A stretch of 54,222 bases of DNA from Myxococcota bacterium (GTDB taxonomy: Bacteria > Myxococcota_C > UBA6777): contig CAUJFU010000101.1 in NCBI GenBank assembly GCA_963169055.1, forward strand, positions 1 through 54,222. Direction: 5' to 3'. The translations under genes were made by a program, and so were the position numbers. Below the pieces are notes generated by a model. It was not told the origin of the DNA and made no database searches. It saw nothing but the letters and a program-made list of their open reading frames with translations. This document shows positions 9,401-21,765 of the stretch, piece after piece (position 1 is the stretch's first letter; each line of letters opens with the position of its first letter).

Positions 9401-10909
9401 GGTGCAGAAGTCAAGCCGGGTGATATCTTGGTGGGCAAGATCACCCCCAAAGGCGAAACACAGCTAAGTCCCGAAGAAAAGCTCTTGCGTGCGATCTTCG
9501 GTGAAAAAGCGGGAGATGTTCGCGATTCTTCGGAACGTGCAAAGCCCGGACAGCGGGGCATCGTGATCGATGCACGCGTATTTAGCCGACGCAAAGGCGA
9601 CGATCGCGATGCACGCACACGCCAGATCGAAGACGAGATGGAAACCCGCATGCAAAAAGACATGAACGCGGAACTTCAGATCTTGCGAAAAGCGGCCAAC
9701 GAAAAATTGCGCCAGCTCTTGGATGGCCAAACGACCGCAGGGAAACTGATCCACCAAGGTGAAACCCTTGTCCCTGCGGGTAAAAAGCTGACCGTCGAGA
9801 TCCTCGATGGATTGCCTCGCACTTTGTGGGCCGATATCCCTCTCGTGGATGAAGACGTCCAAGAACGCGTTCGTCGTATCGAAGAAGCCGTCGAAGATCA
9901 ACGCTCCGAGATCAGCAAAAACTATCAAGAGCGCATCGAGCGCATGAAAAAGGGCGACGATCTCCAACCCGGCGTTTTGAAGATGGTCAAAGTCTACCTT
10001 GCCGTGAAACGTAAGCTCCAAGTCGGCGATAAGATGGCCGGACGCCACGGAAACAAGGGCGTTGTGAGCCGTATCTTGCCCGAAGAGGATATGCCTTACC
10101 TCGCGGACGGAACACCCGTTGACATCGTCTTGAACCCCCTTGGGGTTCCTTCTCGGATGAACGTTGGACAGATCCTCGAAACCCACCTTGGTTGGGCTGC
10201 GTTGGGACTCGGTCAACGTATCAACGAGATGCTGGAAAGCCGTTATGCAGACGAGCGTATCCGCGAAGAAGTCAAAAGCTTCTTTGAACCCCATGCGCTC
10301 ACCGAATACGAAGGCGGACGCGTCAACGTCTGGGAACTTCTGGATGGCCTACACGGCGAAGAATTGCGCTTCTTCTGCCAAGGCTTGCGTCGTGGGATGT
10401 ACCTCGCAACGCCCGTCTTCGACGGTGCCTCCGAAGAAGAAATTCGCCAAAAGCTCCAAACTACCGGGCTTCCCAAATCCGGTCAAACTATCCTCTTCGA
10501 TGGCCGCACAGGTGATATCTTCGCAAGCGACGTGACCGTCGGGGTGATGTATATGCTCAAACTCCATCACCTCGTCGACGATAAGATCCACGCCCGCTCT
10601 ATCGGACCCTACTCGCTCGTCACCCAACAACCACTCGGCGGAAAGGCCCAATTTGGTGGTCAACGCCTCGGTGAGATGGAGGTTTGGGCGATGGAAGCCT
10701 ATGGCGCTGCCTACAGCCTCCAAGAATTCCTTACCGTCAAAAGTGACGACGTTGTGGGCCGCACGCGTATGTACGAGGCCATCGTCAAAGGCGACAATAT
10801 GCTTGAGTCCGGTCTTCCCGAATCTTTCAACGTCTTGATCAAAGAGCTTCAAAGCCTTGCGCTCGACGTCGAACTTGTCGAAGACAAAGAAGAAGACAGC
10901 AGCAAATAA
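6410..10909 (+). CDS. rpoB: DNA-directed RNA polymerase subunit beta
   Basis: The beta subunit of RNA polymerase. ATG 6410 is preceded by AGGAGG (6400-6405); an in-frame GTG at 6371 is unlikely. The product is 1499 residues, longer than the E. coli protein (1342). The rifampicin region is intact ([32 protein letters not shown]), as are the [12 protein letters not shown] region and [13 protein letters not shown]. Extra length includes an expanded insertion at about residues 300-462 (nt 7306-7795). It has three similar units starting [22 protein letters not shown] and [11 protein letters not shown], where E. coli has two. The operon continues to rpoC. Confidence 0.99.
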   Translation: MTAQIQNNFRVRRSFGKIRQIIEIPNLIEMQKKSFEKFLQADKLPHERENTGLQAVFKSVFPIKDFNETCQLNFVAYHLEPPKYDVEECRQRGVTYAATIRVEVRLVIWKVDEETGSKDIEDITEQEVFFGEIPLMTEQGTFIISGTERVVVSQLHRSPGVFYEHDKGKTHSSGKYLYSARVIPYRGSWIDFEFDAKDILYVRIDRRRKLPATVLLRALGYTTAELLNEFYDTELIHVARPPVSEANFVCWLSNTAGHDVLLGNELLLSKGEPQVHTKLNDWAIQKLLEQGTSPLPVTPDYLVGCRLADDAFNQNGELVFNKGAYITFGDLERLRDDGVDTLQGKFFVPCEHRRALNIDLLLGQKAERDIYSADGKLVLKAGTKFGNKHNGPRIKRIRESGVDRLPISRNSLIGRIAAEDIFDPEEGEILVQVNEEITPDILDEIEQRKITSFRVLFIEGNNAGSLRDTLNQDKINTPEEAMMEIYRRLRPGEPPTMETSTSLFNNLFFNPDRYDLSSVGRLKLNHKFDLHDTPLNKTVLTPQDILEVVRYLINLRNNKDGFEVDDIDHLGNRRVRAVGELLENQYRIGLVRMERAIKERMVIQEVEQLMPHDLINPKPVNAVVKEFFGSSQLSQFMDQTNPLSEVTHKRRLSALGPGGLTRDRAGFEVRDVHTTHYGRICPIETPEGPNIGLIASLATYARVNQFGFVETPYRKVENGRVLDGVQYFSALDEERYTIAQANAIVNEQGFLAGPFVTVRKGGETFSGASPSEVQLMDVSPNQLVSIAASLIPFLEHDDANRALMGSNMQRQAVPLLRTFAPLVGTGIERIVARDSGVTVVAKRDGLVDYVDASRIVVRVDTDDARNELGTQVDIYKLIKYQRSNQNTSINQKPIVKRGDRVYKGDVIADGPATSGGELALGQNCIVAFMSWGGYNFEDSILINERVVKEDIYTSIHIEEIECYARETKLGKEEITRDIPNVGDEALKDLDESGIIRIGAEVKPGDILVGKITPKGETQLSPEEKLLRAIFGEKAGDVRDSSERAKPGQRGIVIDARVFSRRKGDDRDARTRQIEDEMETRMQKDMNAELQILRKAANEKLRQLLDGQTTAGKLIHQGETLVPAGKKLTVEILDGLPRTLWADIPLVDEDVQERVRRIEEAVEDQRSEISKNYQERIERMKKGDDLQPGVLKMVKVYLAVKRKLQVGDKMAGRHGNKGVVSRILPEEDMPYLADGTPVDIVLNPLGVPSRMNVGQILETHLGWAALGLGQRINEMLESRYADERIREEVKSFFEPHALTEYEGGRVNVWELLDGLHGEELRFFCQGLRRGMYLATPVFDGASEEEIRQKLQTTGLPKSGQTILFDGRTGDIFASDVTVGVMYMLKLHHLVDDKIHARSIGPYSLVTQQPLGGKAQFGGQRLGEMEVWAMEAYGAAYSLQEFLTVKSDDVVGRTRMYEAIVKGDNMLESGLPESFNVLIKELQSLALDVELVEDKEEDSSK

Positions 10910-11008
10910 CCGACCTCGCCTTGTTCAACTGTTCCAAGGCTCCAACCGTTTTGTGGCGCGGCACTTTGGGTGCCGCGTCGCAATGGTGCCATCTGTGAGG
11001 GAAATGCC

Positions 11009-15241
<4,233 letters not shown>

Positions 15242-15348
15242 CCCCCCCCATACCTCCCCCTTTTCTTCTTTGCTGCTCTCCCCCTACACACCCGCACCAT
15301 TCCCCATCATCCGCTGGGTCCATGTCTTCGTCAGCCGCTGGATGGGCG

Positions 15349-15540
15349 TTGTGGGGCTTTGCCCCACGCCCCACAAGGGAGTCCGACTCCCTTGACCCCG
15401 TATCGCGAAGACAGCACAGGTTTTTCAAACCTACGATGCTATCGCTTGAATTACCGCGAACACGGGGGCTTTTTTGAGCACAGGTTTTTCAAACCAACGA
15501 TGCTGTCGCTTGAATTACCGAGAACATGGGGATTTTTGTC
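15349..15540 (+). repeat. Dispersed palindromic repeat family, copy A
   Basis: A GC-rich element between the converging ends of rpoC and the lipoprotein gene at 15600. The head has hairpin GTGGGG-CTTT-GCCCCAC (15351-15367-like) followed by AAGGGAGT-CCG-ACTCCCTT. The tail has a CAGGTTTTTCAAACC palindrome, then GCTTGAATTACCGCGAACACGG and a T-run ending near 15475. The tail is duplicated in tandem (about 15413-15475 and 15477-15540) with a few changes. Related copies lie at 20196-20490, 29357-29486 and 35903-36029. It may also serve as the rpoC terminator. Confidence 0.8.
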
Positions 15541-15599
15541 GACGCTCTCAGGATCAGGATAGGGCGGATGGAAGAAGAAAAGAGGGGAGTTTCGGAGGA

Positions 15600-16334
15600 T
15601 TAAAAGCAGCGGCTAAAGTTTTCGCCCGTAGAAGGTTTACAGACCGTACCTGCTTCACAAGCGATGTCTCCACCGCAGATATCGCCTTTTTTGGCTTTGG
15701 TGGGGACGGGTTCGCAGTAGCCGAGGGGTTCGTCGATCGGTGTCAGCGGCAAACATCGCTGCTTTTCAGCGGGGCAATCCCCGCCTGAGTTACGGAGATC
15801 ACAGGTGGGTGTGCATCGCTTGACGAAGGTGAATCCGACAACAGGGCGGCAGTACAGATTCAATTCACAATCGAGTTCTTGCTCGCAAAGGCCGCCTACA
15901 GGCTTGTTTCCGCTTGGAGTGCGGCAGTAGCCGTTCCCTTCGAAAAGCACACAGATCTCGCTTTTGGGGCAACCTTGTTGTTTGACCACGTCGCAACGTG
16001 CGACGCAGAAACGTCCCTTGCCATCGAGATTCGGCGCGCAGGTTTCTTGGAATTTGTTGCAGTCGTCTTGTTTTGCGCAAGGCGTGGGTGCGGGAATGGT
16101 GTTGGAAACGCAACTGGTGTTGCTGCATCTAAAATCTTTAGGGCAGTCGTTGTCTTTGCTGCACGTCTTTGGCACGCAGGTTTTTTCGAGGCACTTGTAA
16201 TCGGTGGGGCAATCTGCATCTTGTGTGCAGTTGAATCGGGCCTGCTTGTAGTCCACGGAGAATGTGCAAGAGGCCGACAACAACAAGAGGCTACAAAGAA
16301 AAAAACAAAAAACAAATCTTGTCCGCATGCGCAT
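15600..16334 (-). CDS. Cys-rich secreted lipoprotein
   Basis: A 244-residue protein (242 if the second ATG at 16328 is used, which has better-spaced AAGG). A signal peptide (RTRFVFCFFLCSLLLLSASC) ends in a lipobox-like LSASC, so it is probably a lipoprotein. The mature part has over 20 Cys in repeated units such as CTQDADCPTDYKCLEKTC and CSKDNDCPKDFRCSNTSC, the disulfide-rich pattern common in myxobacterial envelope proteins. No enzyme motif is seen. It is convergent with rpoC and divergent from sppA; the gap of about 230 nt to sppA must hold both promoters. Confidence 0.75.
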   Translation of the reverse strand: MRMRTRFVFCFFLCSLLLLSASCTFSVDYKQARFNCTQDADCPTDYKCLEKTCVPKTCSKDNDCPKDFRCSNTSCVSNTIPAPTPCAKQDDCNKFQETCAPNLDGKGRFCVARCDVVKQQGCPKSEICVLFEGNGYCRTPSGNKPVGGLCEQELDCELNLYCRPVVGFTFVKRCTPTCDLRNSGGDCPAEKQRCLPLTPIDEPLGYCEPVPTKAKKGDICGGDIACEAGTVCKPSTGENFSRCF

Positions 16335-16562
16335 GACCTTCTTCTGTTCGACTCCTCAACCCACGAAAAGGGGGCGAGAGCGCTTGTCGGATATCTCAAA
16401 CGCCTGTTAAGAAGCCCCCTTGTTGTATGGGATTCCCTTGAATCGGTCAAGAAGATTGCGATAGAGTTTCTGGGGAAAGCGTCGTTGGAGCATTGTGTTG
16501 CCTTGGACGACGTGGGCGCATGACAACGCCAGCCTCAATTCATCCAAACAGGAGAGCGGATC

Positions 16563-18368
16563 ATGTTTCGACATTTCGTCTTGGGCATCTTGGGGGCAGC
16601 CTTGTGGATCGGGGGGATTGCGCAACCCGCGCATGCTTTTTGGGACTTTGGTGCCAACAAGAAACCTGAAAAAAAGCCGATCGAGGTGGCGATGTTTCGT
16701 CTGGCAGGGGGCTATCCTGATCGGGCCAAAAGCTCTGGATTGTTTGCGCGGCCCAAAAGCTTTCAACGCTTGATGCGGCGTTTGAACACAGCCAAAAACA
16801 GCCCCGCCGTCAAAGCAGCGATCTTCCGTCTTGGCGGACTGAGCGTCAGTTTGACCAAAGCCGAAGCCATCCACAAAGCGATCTTGACGCTGCGCCAATC
16901 TGGAAAACAAACCGTAGCGATGCTTGAGGCCGGAAGCAGCGCAGATTATCTCGTTGCGATGGCCTGTGATAAGATCTATATGCCCAAAAGCGGCATGTTG
17001 ATCTTGCCGGGCCTACGGAGCGAATCGCTTTACTTTAAAAAGATGATGGAGCGCTTCGGCCTGTTGGGCGACTTTATCACGGTGGGCGACTTCAAAACCG
17101 CCCCCGAACCTTTCTTGCGCGATTCGATGTCCGATGCCCAACGTCGCCAAGTATCCGCGATCCTCGATGATCTCTACCAACACCTCGTGTCGCTGATTTC
17201 CACCCACCGCAAGCTACCCACAGAAAAAGTCAAAGCGCTCCTCGACCAAGCGATCTGGTCGCCCGAAGATGCCAAAAAGGCCGGATTGATCGACGATGTG
17301 TTGTACATCCAAGATATCTACAAACAACTTCGTACCGCATGGAAAGACGAAAAAGTCGAGTTCCTCGCCAACTACGCTATCAAAAAACGCGAACGACCCA
17401 CCAACTTGTGGTCGATGTTTTCGATGCTGCTCAATCCGAAAAAGTCCAGTGCTGCGGGATCTCAGCCCAAGATCGCCGTCGTGTACGCTGAAGGCACGAT
17501 CTATTACGGATCCGCACCGCGTGGACTCTTTTCGGAAGAGACCGATATCTGGTCTGATGCGCTGATCAAGACTCTCGATCAGGTTCGCAAAGTTCAAAAC
17601 TTGCGTGCGGTGATCTTGCGCATCAATAGCCCGGGAGGATCGGCTCTTGCGAGCGATCTGGTGTGGCGAAAGCTTGAGCAGCTCAAACGCAAGGTTCCGC
17701 TGTACGTTTCGATGGGCGACGTTGCCGCTTCGGGCGGTTATTATCTTTCGATGGGCGCAGATACCATCGTGGCCCAACCCACCACCATCACAGGTTCGAT
17801 CGGCATCTTCGCAGGAAAGCTGGTTTTGCGCGGAGCGATGGACAAACTCGGCATCACCGTACAAAGTCTCTCCCGTGGCAAAAACGCGGGGATGTTCTCT
17901 GCCTTTGAAACATTTTCGGCCTCTGAACGCGATGCACTCCGTCAGATGCTTCAACACGCCTACGCAGACTTTGTAAACAAAGCCGCAAAAGGCCGAAAAA
18001 TGAAGCCCGAAGATCTGTTGAAACTGGCAGGCGGTCGCGTTTGGACTGGCCGACAAGCCCATGCCAAGGGACTTGTCGATAAACTGGGCGATCTGCACGA
18101 CACCGTCGAATTGGCCATTCAACGAACAGGGCTTCGCGTTCGCCCGCAGATCGTCAACTTCCCCCAACCCAAGGGCTTCTTTGAGATGCTCGGTGCTGTT
18201 TCTTCTCGTGAACAAGGCACCCTTCCTTTGGCCGCGCAGCGCTTGCTGGCCTTGCTTGCGACCCTGCCCGCGCCTCTTACGGCTCCCTTGCACCTGTTGT
18301 TTCGCACACAAGCGCAAAACCAACACCTGTTGATGTACCATCCCGTTCCTTCCGTCCTCCTGCGTTGA
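16563..18368 (+). CDS. sppA: Signal peptide peptidase SppA, 67K type
   Basis: SppA is a Ser/Lys-dyad envelope protease that degrades cleaved signal peptides. The product is 601 residues with an N-terminal signal/anchor (FRHFVLGILGAALWIGGIAQPAHA) and two tandem protease-fold halves, as in the E. coli 67K form. The general base is K178 in DFKTAPEPFLRDSMS, matching the E. coli YKSAVEPF motif. The nucleophile is S390 in GDVAASGGYYLSMGAD. INSPGGSALASD and the TGSIG motif are also present. ATG 16563 follows AGGAG about 9 nt upstream. It is the first gene of a short + strand run with the SDR gene. Confidence 0.93.
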   Translation: MFRHFVLGILGAALWIGGIAQPAHAFWDFGANKKPEKKPIEVAMFRLAGGYPDRAKSSGLFARPKSFQRLMRRLNTAKNSPAVKAAIFRLGGLSVSLTKAEAIHKAILTLRQSGKQTVAMLEAGSSADYLVAMACDKIYMPKSGMLILPGLRSESLYFKKMMERFGLLGDFITVGDFKTAPEPFLRDSMSDAQRRQVSAILDDLYQHLVSLISTHRKLPTEKVKALLDQAIWSPEDAKKAGLIDDVLYIQDIYKQLRTAWKDEKVEFLANYAIKKRERPTNLWSMFSMLLNPKKSSAAGSQPKIAVVYAEGTIYYGSAPRGLFSEETDIWSDALIKTLDQVRKVQNLRAVILRINSPGGSALASDLVWRKLEQLKRKVPLYVSMGDVAASGGYYLSMGADTIVAQPTTITGSIGIFAGKLVLRGAMDKLGITVQSLSRGKNAGMFSAFETFSASERDALRQMLQHAYADFVNKAAKGRKMKPEDLLKLAGGRVWTGRQAHAKGLVDKLGDLHDTVELAIQRTGLRVRPQIVNFPQPKGFFEMLGAVSSREQGTLPLAAQRLLALLATLPAPLTAPLHLLFRTQAQNQHLLMYHPVPSVLLR

Positions 18369-18410
18369 AGCCCGCGCCCATCCCCGTTTTTTAACTCGAA
18401 AGGAACGTTC

Positions 18411-19319
18411 ATGCGGACATTGATCGCCGGGTGTGGATATGTTGGGAGTGCGTTGGCACAAGAACTCGTCGCCTCGGGGCATACCGTATGGGGGCTACGC
18501 CGTGATCCTGCGGGGCTGCCTGAAGGGGTGCATCCTCTCGCTGCGGATCTGACCAAAGCAGAGACTTTGCAAGCACTTCCAAACAATCTGGATTTTGTGA
18601 TCTACGCAGCCTCCGCAGGAGGACGCCGCGAAGAAAACTACCGCGCAGCTTATGTCGATGGTTTGCGCTGCTTGCTGACCGCCCTCGCTGCCCAACGCTC
18701 GTCGATTCGGCGCGTCCTCTTTACCTCCAGCACCAGCGTCTATCCGCAAGATGACGGATCGTGGATCGACGAAGAAACGCCCGCAACACCGACGCATTTC
18801 ACCGGCACGCTGCTGCGTCAGGCAGAAGATCTGCTCTGGAATAGCGGATTTTCTGCGGTGGTCTTGCGACTTGCGGGGATCTATGGACCCGGGCGTTTCC
18901 GTCTGATCGAGCAGATCACGAAAGGAGAGGCGCGTTGCTCAGATGGGCCACCACGCTACAGCAACCGCATCCACCGCGATGATTGTGCAGGGGCTTTGCA
19001 TCACTTGATGCAGCTTCCCCATCCCAAACCCTTGTACCTTGGGGTGGATGATGCTCCTGTCGATATCTGCGACGTGCAGCGATGGATCGCGATGCAACTC
19101 GAACAACCCCTTCCCCCCACCGTTTCAGAAGAACTAGCGCCTCCCATTCTTCGCGCCAACAAACGTTGCAGCAACGCATTGCTTCGCAAAAGCGGATACT
19201 CCCTTCGTTATCCTTCTTATCAAGACGGATACTCCGCTATCTTGGACGAATGGCGCAGGATATCCCCATCCCTCCGCTCTGAACACGCCGATCGACTAGG
19301 ATCCACCCCTCCGCTCTGA
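18411..19319 (+). CDS. NAD(P)-dependent SDR, YeeZ-like
   Basis: A 302-residue Rossmann-fold protein of the extended SDR (epimerase/dehydratase) type. The cofactor motif GCGYVGSA is at residues 7-14. VLFTSSTSVYPQD contains the strand with the catalytic Ser/Thr, and RIHRDDCAGALHHLM is the C-terminal conserved region. The usual active-site Tyr-xxx-Lys is not seen; the region reads THFTGTLLRQAEDLL, as in atypical YeeZ-like members, so the substrate cannot be predicted. ATG 18411 has AAAGGAA about 7 nt upstream. It lies 42 nt after sppA and may be cotranscribed. Confidence 0.75.
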   Translation: MRTLIAGCGYVGSALAQELVASGHTVWGLRRDPAGLPEGVHPLAADLTKAETLQALPNNLDFVIYAASAGGRREENYRAAYVDGLRCLLTALAAQRSSIRRVLFTSSTSVYPQDDGSWIDEETPATPTHFTGTLLRQAEDLLWNSGFSAVVLRLAGIYGPGRFRLIEQITKGEARCSDGPPRYSNRIHRDDCAGALHHLMQLPHPKPLYLGVDDAPVDICDVQRWIAMQLEQPLPPTVSEELAPPILRANKRCSNALLRKSGYSLRYPSYQDGYSAILDEWRRISPSLRSEHADRLGSTPPL

Positions 19320-19347
19320 ACACTCCGAATACCCGACCTCCACGCGC

Positions 19348-20049
19348 CTAATACCAGATCTCCATCCGCAATCCTCTTTCATCACAAGGCGGAGCACTCG
19401 GTACACGCGAGGCTTTGCCTTGGTTGTACTTCCAAGCCACCCACGCAAGCGCACAAGCATCAAGGATATCTTCTACACCAAAGTATTTTCTCTTGGTTTG
19501 GGCCAGTAGATCTTCGCAAAGCGCCCGTGTGTTCGAAAAAAAACCGTCTGTGCGCTGTTCCAAAAGCTGAATACGCTGATTTTGCCCAAGCTGCGAGCGT
19601 TTGTGAGTGACAAGCGGCTCGCCGTGTAGCGCGGAAAACACCATCTCTGGATGTGCTTCGACGATCCGCTCTTGTAGATCGGGTGTTATGGTGGTGTCGA
19701 CATCGCGGATCTTCGGCCAGATCAAAAAACTTTGACGGCTGACGCCCAGCTTGCGCACGACTTCGTAGTCTTGAAGCTCCAGCCAAGCCCGCAGCGGCGG
19801 CGAGAATAACGCGCTGCTGCGTTTCCCAAGCAGCTTCCGCCCCATCCGATCGGCTTCTCGTCCACCCTGTGCTTTCTGTTCAGGCAAACCAATCGGTATA
19901 TCTACCGCACAGGCCACCATCTTTGGATAATGTTGCAAGATATCTGTCATGCTGCGAAATACGCTCGCGGATGCCCCTCCGCTTTGAGAAGGAAGCTGTA
20001 CAACAAGCCATCCTTCTCGACATCCATCAATTCCTAGAACCTCCGTCAT
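19348..20049 (-). CDS. DUF429 family protein
   Basis: A 233-residue protein matching DUF429, an RNase H-fold family without established function. Motifs are GIDGCREGWLVVQL near the N-terminus, AVDIPIGLPEQ, READRMGRKLLGKRSSALFSPPLR, FLIWPKIRDVDTTI, VEAHPEMVFSALHGE and a C-terminal DILDACALAWVAWK. Asp and Glu in GID, VDIP and EAHPE are the likely metal-binding positions of the fold. It is convergent with the SDR gene (gap 28 nt). No signal peptide is present. Function unknown. Confidence 0.75.
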   Translation of the reverse strand: MTEVLGIDGCREGWLVVQLPSQSGGASASVFRSMTDILQHYPKMVACAVDIPIGLPEQKAQGGREADRMGRKLLGKRSSALFSPPLRAWLELQDYEVVRKLGVSRQSFLIWPKIRDVDTTITPDLQERIVEAHPEMVFSALHGEPLVTHKRSQLGQNQRIQLLEQRTDGFFSNTRALCEDLLAQTKRKYFGVEDILDACALAWVAWKYNQGKASRVPSAPPCDERGLRMEIWY

Positions 20050-20157
20050 CTTTTGCCCTCATTTTGGTTGAACGATCGCTTTTTGGTGTGGATGCGTCTG
20101 TGTTTTCGGGCGACGCGTGTAAGACTGTTGCGATTTCAGATGCAACTTGCCTTTTTT

Positions 20158-20172
20158 TTGATTCTGAATCAA
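20158..20172. other. 15-bp perfect palindrome upstream of the DUF429 gene
   Basis: TTGATTCTGAATCAA is palindromic around its central T and lies about 110 nt upstream of the DUF429 start, flanked by T8 runs on both sides. With a one-base centre it is more like an operator than a hairpin. No regulator can be named. Confidence 0.3.
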
Positions 20173-20195
20173 TGTTTTTTTTCCCATAGGGCTTG

Positions 20196-20490
20196 TGCGG
20201 TTGGGCTTGTGGGGTTCCATCCCACGCCCCGCGAGAGGGCAAAAAACCCTATCTCAAATACCTCAAACCCCCATCACAACACCTCAAAAACCCCGTGTTC
20301 GTGCTGCTTCAAGCGGCATCGTTGTTGGTTTGAAAAACGTCTATTTGTTCCGCCGATGCGGGGTGAAGGGAGCCGCGCTCCCTTCCGGGGAGTGGGGCAG
20401 CGCCCCACAAAACAAGCCCAACCATGCGGGGTGAAGGAGCCTCGCTCTCTTCTGAGGAGCGGGACAGAGTCCCACAAAACAAGCCCAACA
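20196..20490 (-). repeat. Dispersed palindromic repeat family, copy D with partial heads
   Basis: A composite of the family described at 15349. A full copy lies on the minus strand at about 20282-20419. It reads tail to head on the plus strand: CCCCGTGTTCGTGCTGCTTC, a GGTTTGAAAAACG palindrome relic, GGGAGCCGCGCTCCC, GTGGGGCAGCGCCCCAC. A second head-only unit on the same strand follows at about 20420-20490. A head-only unit in + orientation precedes at about 20196-20250. It occupies the divergent gap between the DUF429 gene and the acyl-CoA dehydrogenase. Open frames across it are not genes. Confidence 0.8.
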
Positions 20491-20604
20491 AGCGACACCG
20501 CTCTTGATTTGAGTGTGTGCTTTGGGGATGGTGTGGGGTAGATGCGTTTGCGATGGTTGCCGGCGCGTTTCGAGTGTTGCTGTTGGAGTTTGGTGGAGGG
20601 TACG

Positions 20605-21765
20605 ATGTTTGAAGACCCCTTGGTTCGGCCTTTTTTGGATGAGTCTCATGCGCAGTTTTATCAAAACTGTTTGCGCTTTACACGCGAGGAGATCACGCCG
20701 CATGCGTACGCATGGGAAGAGGCAGAGATCTTTCCGCGTGAGTTGTATGAAAAAGCCGCAGATGCGGGGCTTTTAGGGGCTTCGATGCCTGAAGCCTACG
20801 GTGGTGGCGGCGGTGATATCTTTCACCTGATCATGTTTTGCGAAGCAGGGCTTTGGGCGGGTACTACAGGTGTTTTGGTGGGACTTGGGAGCATGGAGAT
20901 CGCATTACCTCCGATCTTGGCCTTGGGAACAGAGGAACAGAAGAGGCGTTGGATTCCGCCTGTGTTGCGTGGAAAACGGATCGCGGCGTTGGGAGTGACG
21001 GAACCCAACACAGGCTCGGATGTGGCGAGCGTTCAGACGCGGGCGATCCGCGACGGAGATAGCTACGTTCTCAACGGTTCCAAGATGTTTATTACCAGCG
21101 GTGTTCGTGCGGATATCGTGACGGTCTTGGCTCGAACCAGCGATGATCCACACGGCGGGCTGTCCTTCTTTGTGGTGGAGAAAGGTACGCCGGGGTTTTC
21201 TACTTCCCAAGGGCTCAAAAAAATGGGGTGGCGTGCGAGTGATACGGCGATCTTAACATTCGAAGATTGCCGCATCCCGATCGAAAATCGCCTTGGTGAC
21301 GAAGGGATGGGGTTTTTGGCCTTGATGCAAAACTTTGAGCGAGAGCGCTTGTTGTTGGCGGTGTATGGTCATGCTTCTGCCGAAGTGGCGCTTGCAGAGG
21401 CCGAGCGTTATGCCCGCGAGCGTGCGGCCTTTGGGCGCTCGATCATGGGGTTTCAGGTGACGCGGCACAAACTCGCTCGCATGGCAACCCTCGCCCGTGC
21501 TTGCAAAGCTCTGAATTATCAAGTGGCCGACGCCATGCGGCGGGGTGAGTCTGTTTTGGAGCAGGTCTGCGCAGCCAAGAACTTTGCGTGCGATGCTGCG
21601 CTTGAAGTGTGCGATCACGCGGTGCAGATATTCGGAGGGATGGGCTATATGCGCGAAAGCATCGTCGAGCGTTTGTATCGCGATGTTCGTTTGCTGCCGA
21701 TCGGGGGCGGAACTTCGGAGATTATGAATGAGATCATCGCAAAGCTCCGAGGATACGGACGTTAA
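20605..21765 (+). CDS. Acyl-CoA dehydrogenase
   Basis: A FAD-dependent acyl-CoA dehydrogenase, 386 residues, oxidising an acyl-CoA to the 2-enoyl form. Motifs are ALGVTEPNTGSDV, NGSKMFITSGVRAD, FGRSIMGFQVTRHKLA, QIFGGMGYMRE and IGGGTSEIMNEIIAK. The Glu of the usual YEGTSEI catalytic motif is Gly here. As in LCAD/isovaleryl-CoA types, the base is probably a Glu in QNFERERLLLA. I chose ATG 20605 over the upstream frame because GGAGGG (20595-20600) precedes it and the family N-terminus fits. Its stop shares TTAA with the stop of the converging gene. Substrate unknown. Confidence 0.9.
   Translation: MFEDPLVRPFLDESHAQFYQNCLRFTREEITPHAYAWEEAEIFPRELYEKAADAGLLGASMPEAYGGGGGDIFHLIMFCEAGLWAGTTGVLVGLGSMEIALPPILALGTEEQKRRWIPPVLRGKRIAALGVTEPNTGSDVASVQTRAIRDGDSYVLNGSKMFITSGVRADIVTVLARTSDDPHGGLSFFVVEKGTPGFSTSQGLKKMGWRASDTAILTFEDCRIPIENRLGDEGMGFLALMQNFERERLLLAVYGHASAEVALAEAERYARERAAFGRSIMGFQVTRHKLARMATLARACKALNYQVADAMRRGESVLEQVCAAKNFACDAALEVCDHAVQIFGGMGYMRESIVERLYRDVRLLPIGGGTSEIMNEIIAKLRGYGR

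Noticed and set aside
17214-18482. 422-codon minus-strand frame
   Set aside because: Antisense to sppA and crossing into the SDR gene; the SppA motifs on the plus strand are decisive.
20053-20541. Overlapping short open frames on both strands
   Set aside because: They run across the palindromic repeat family and encode its low-complexity translation only.
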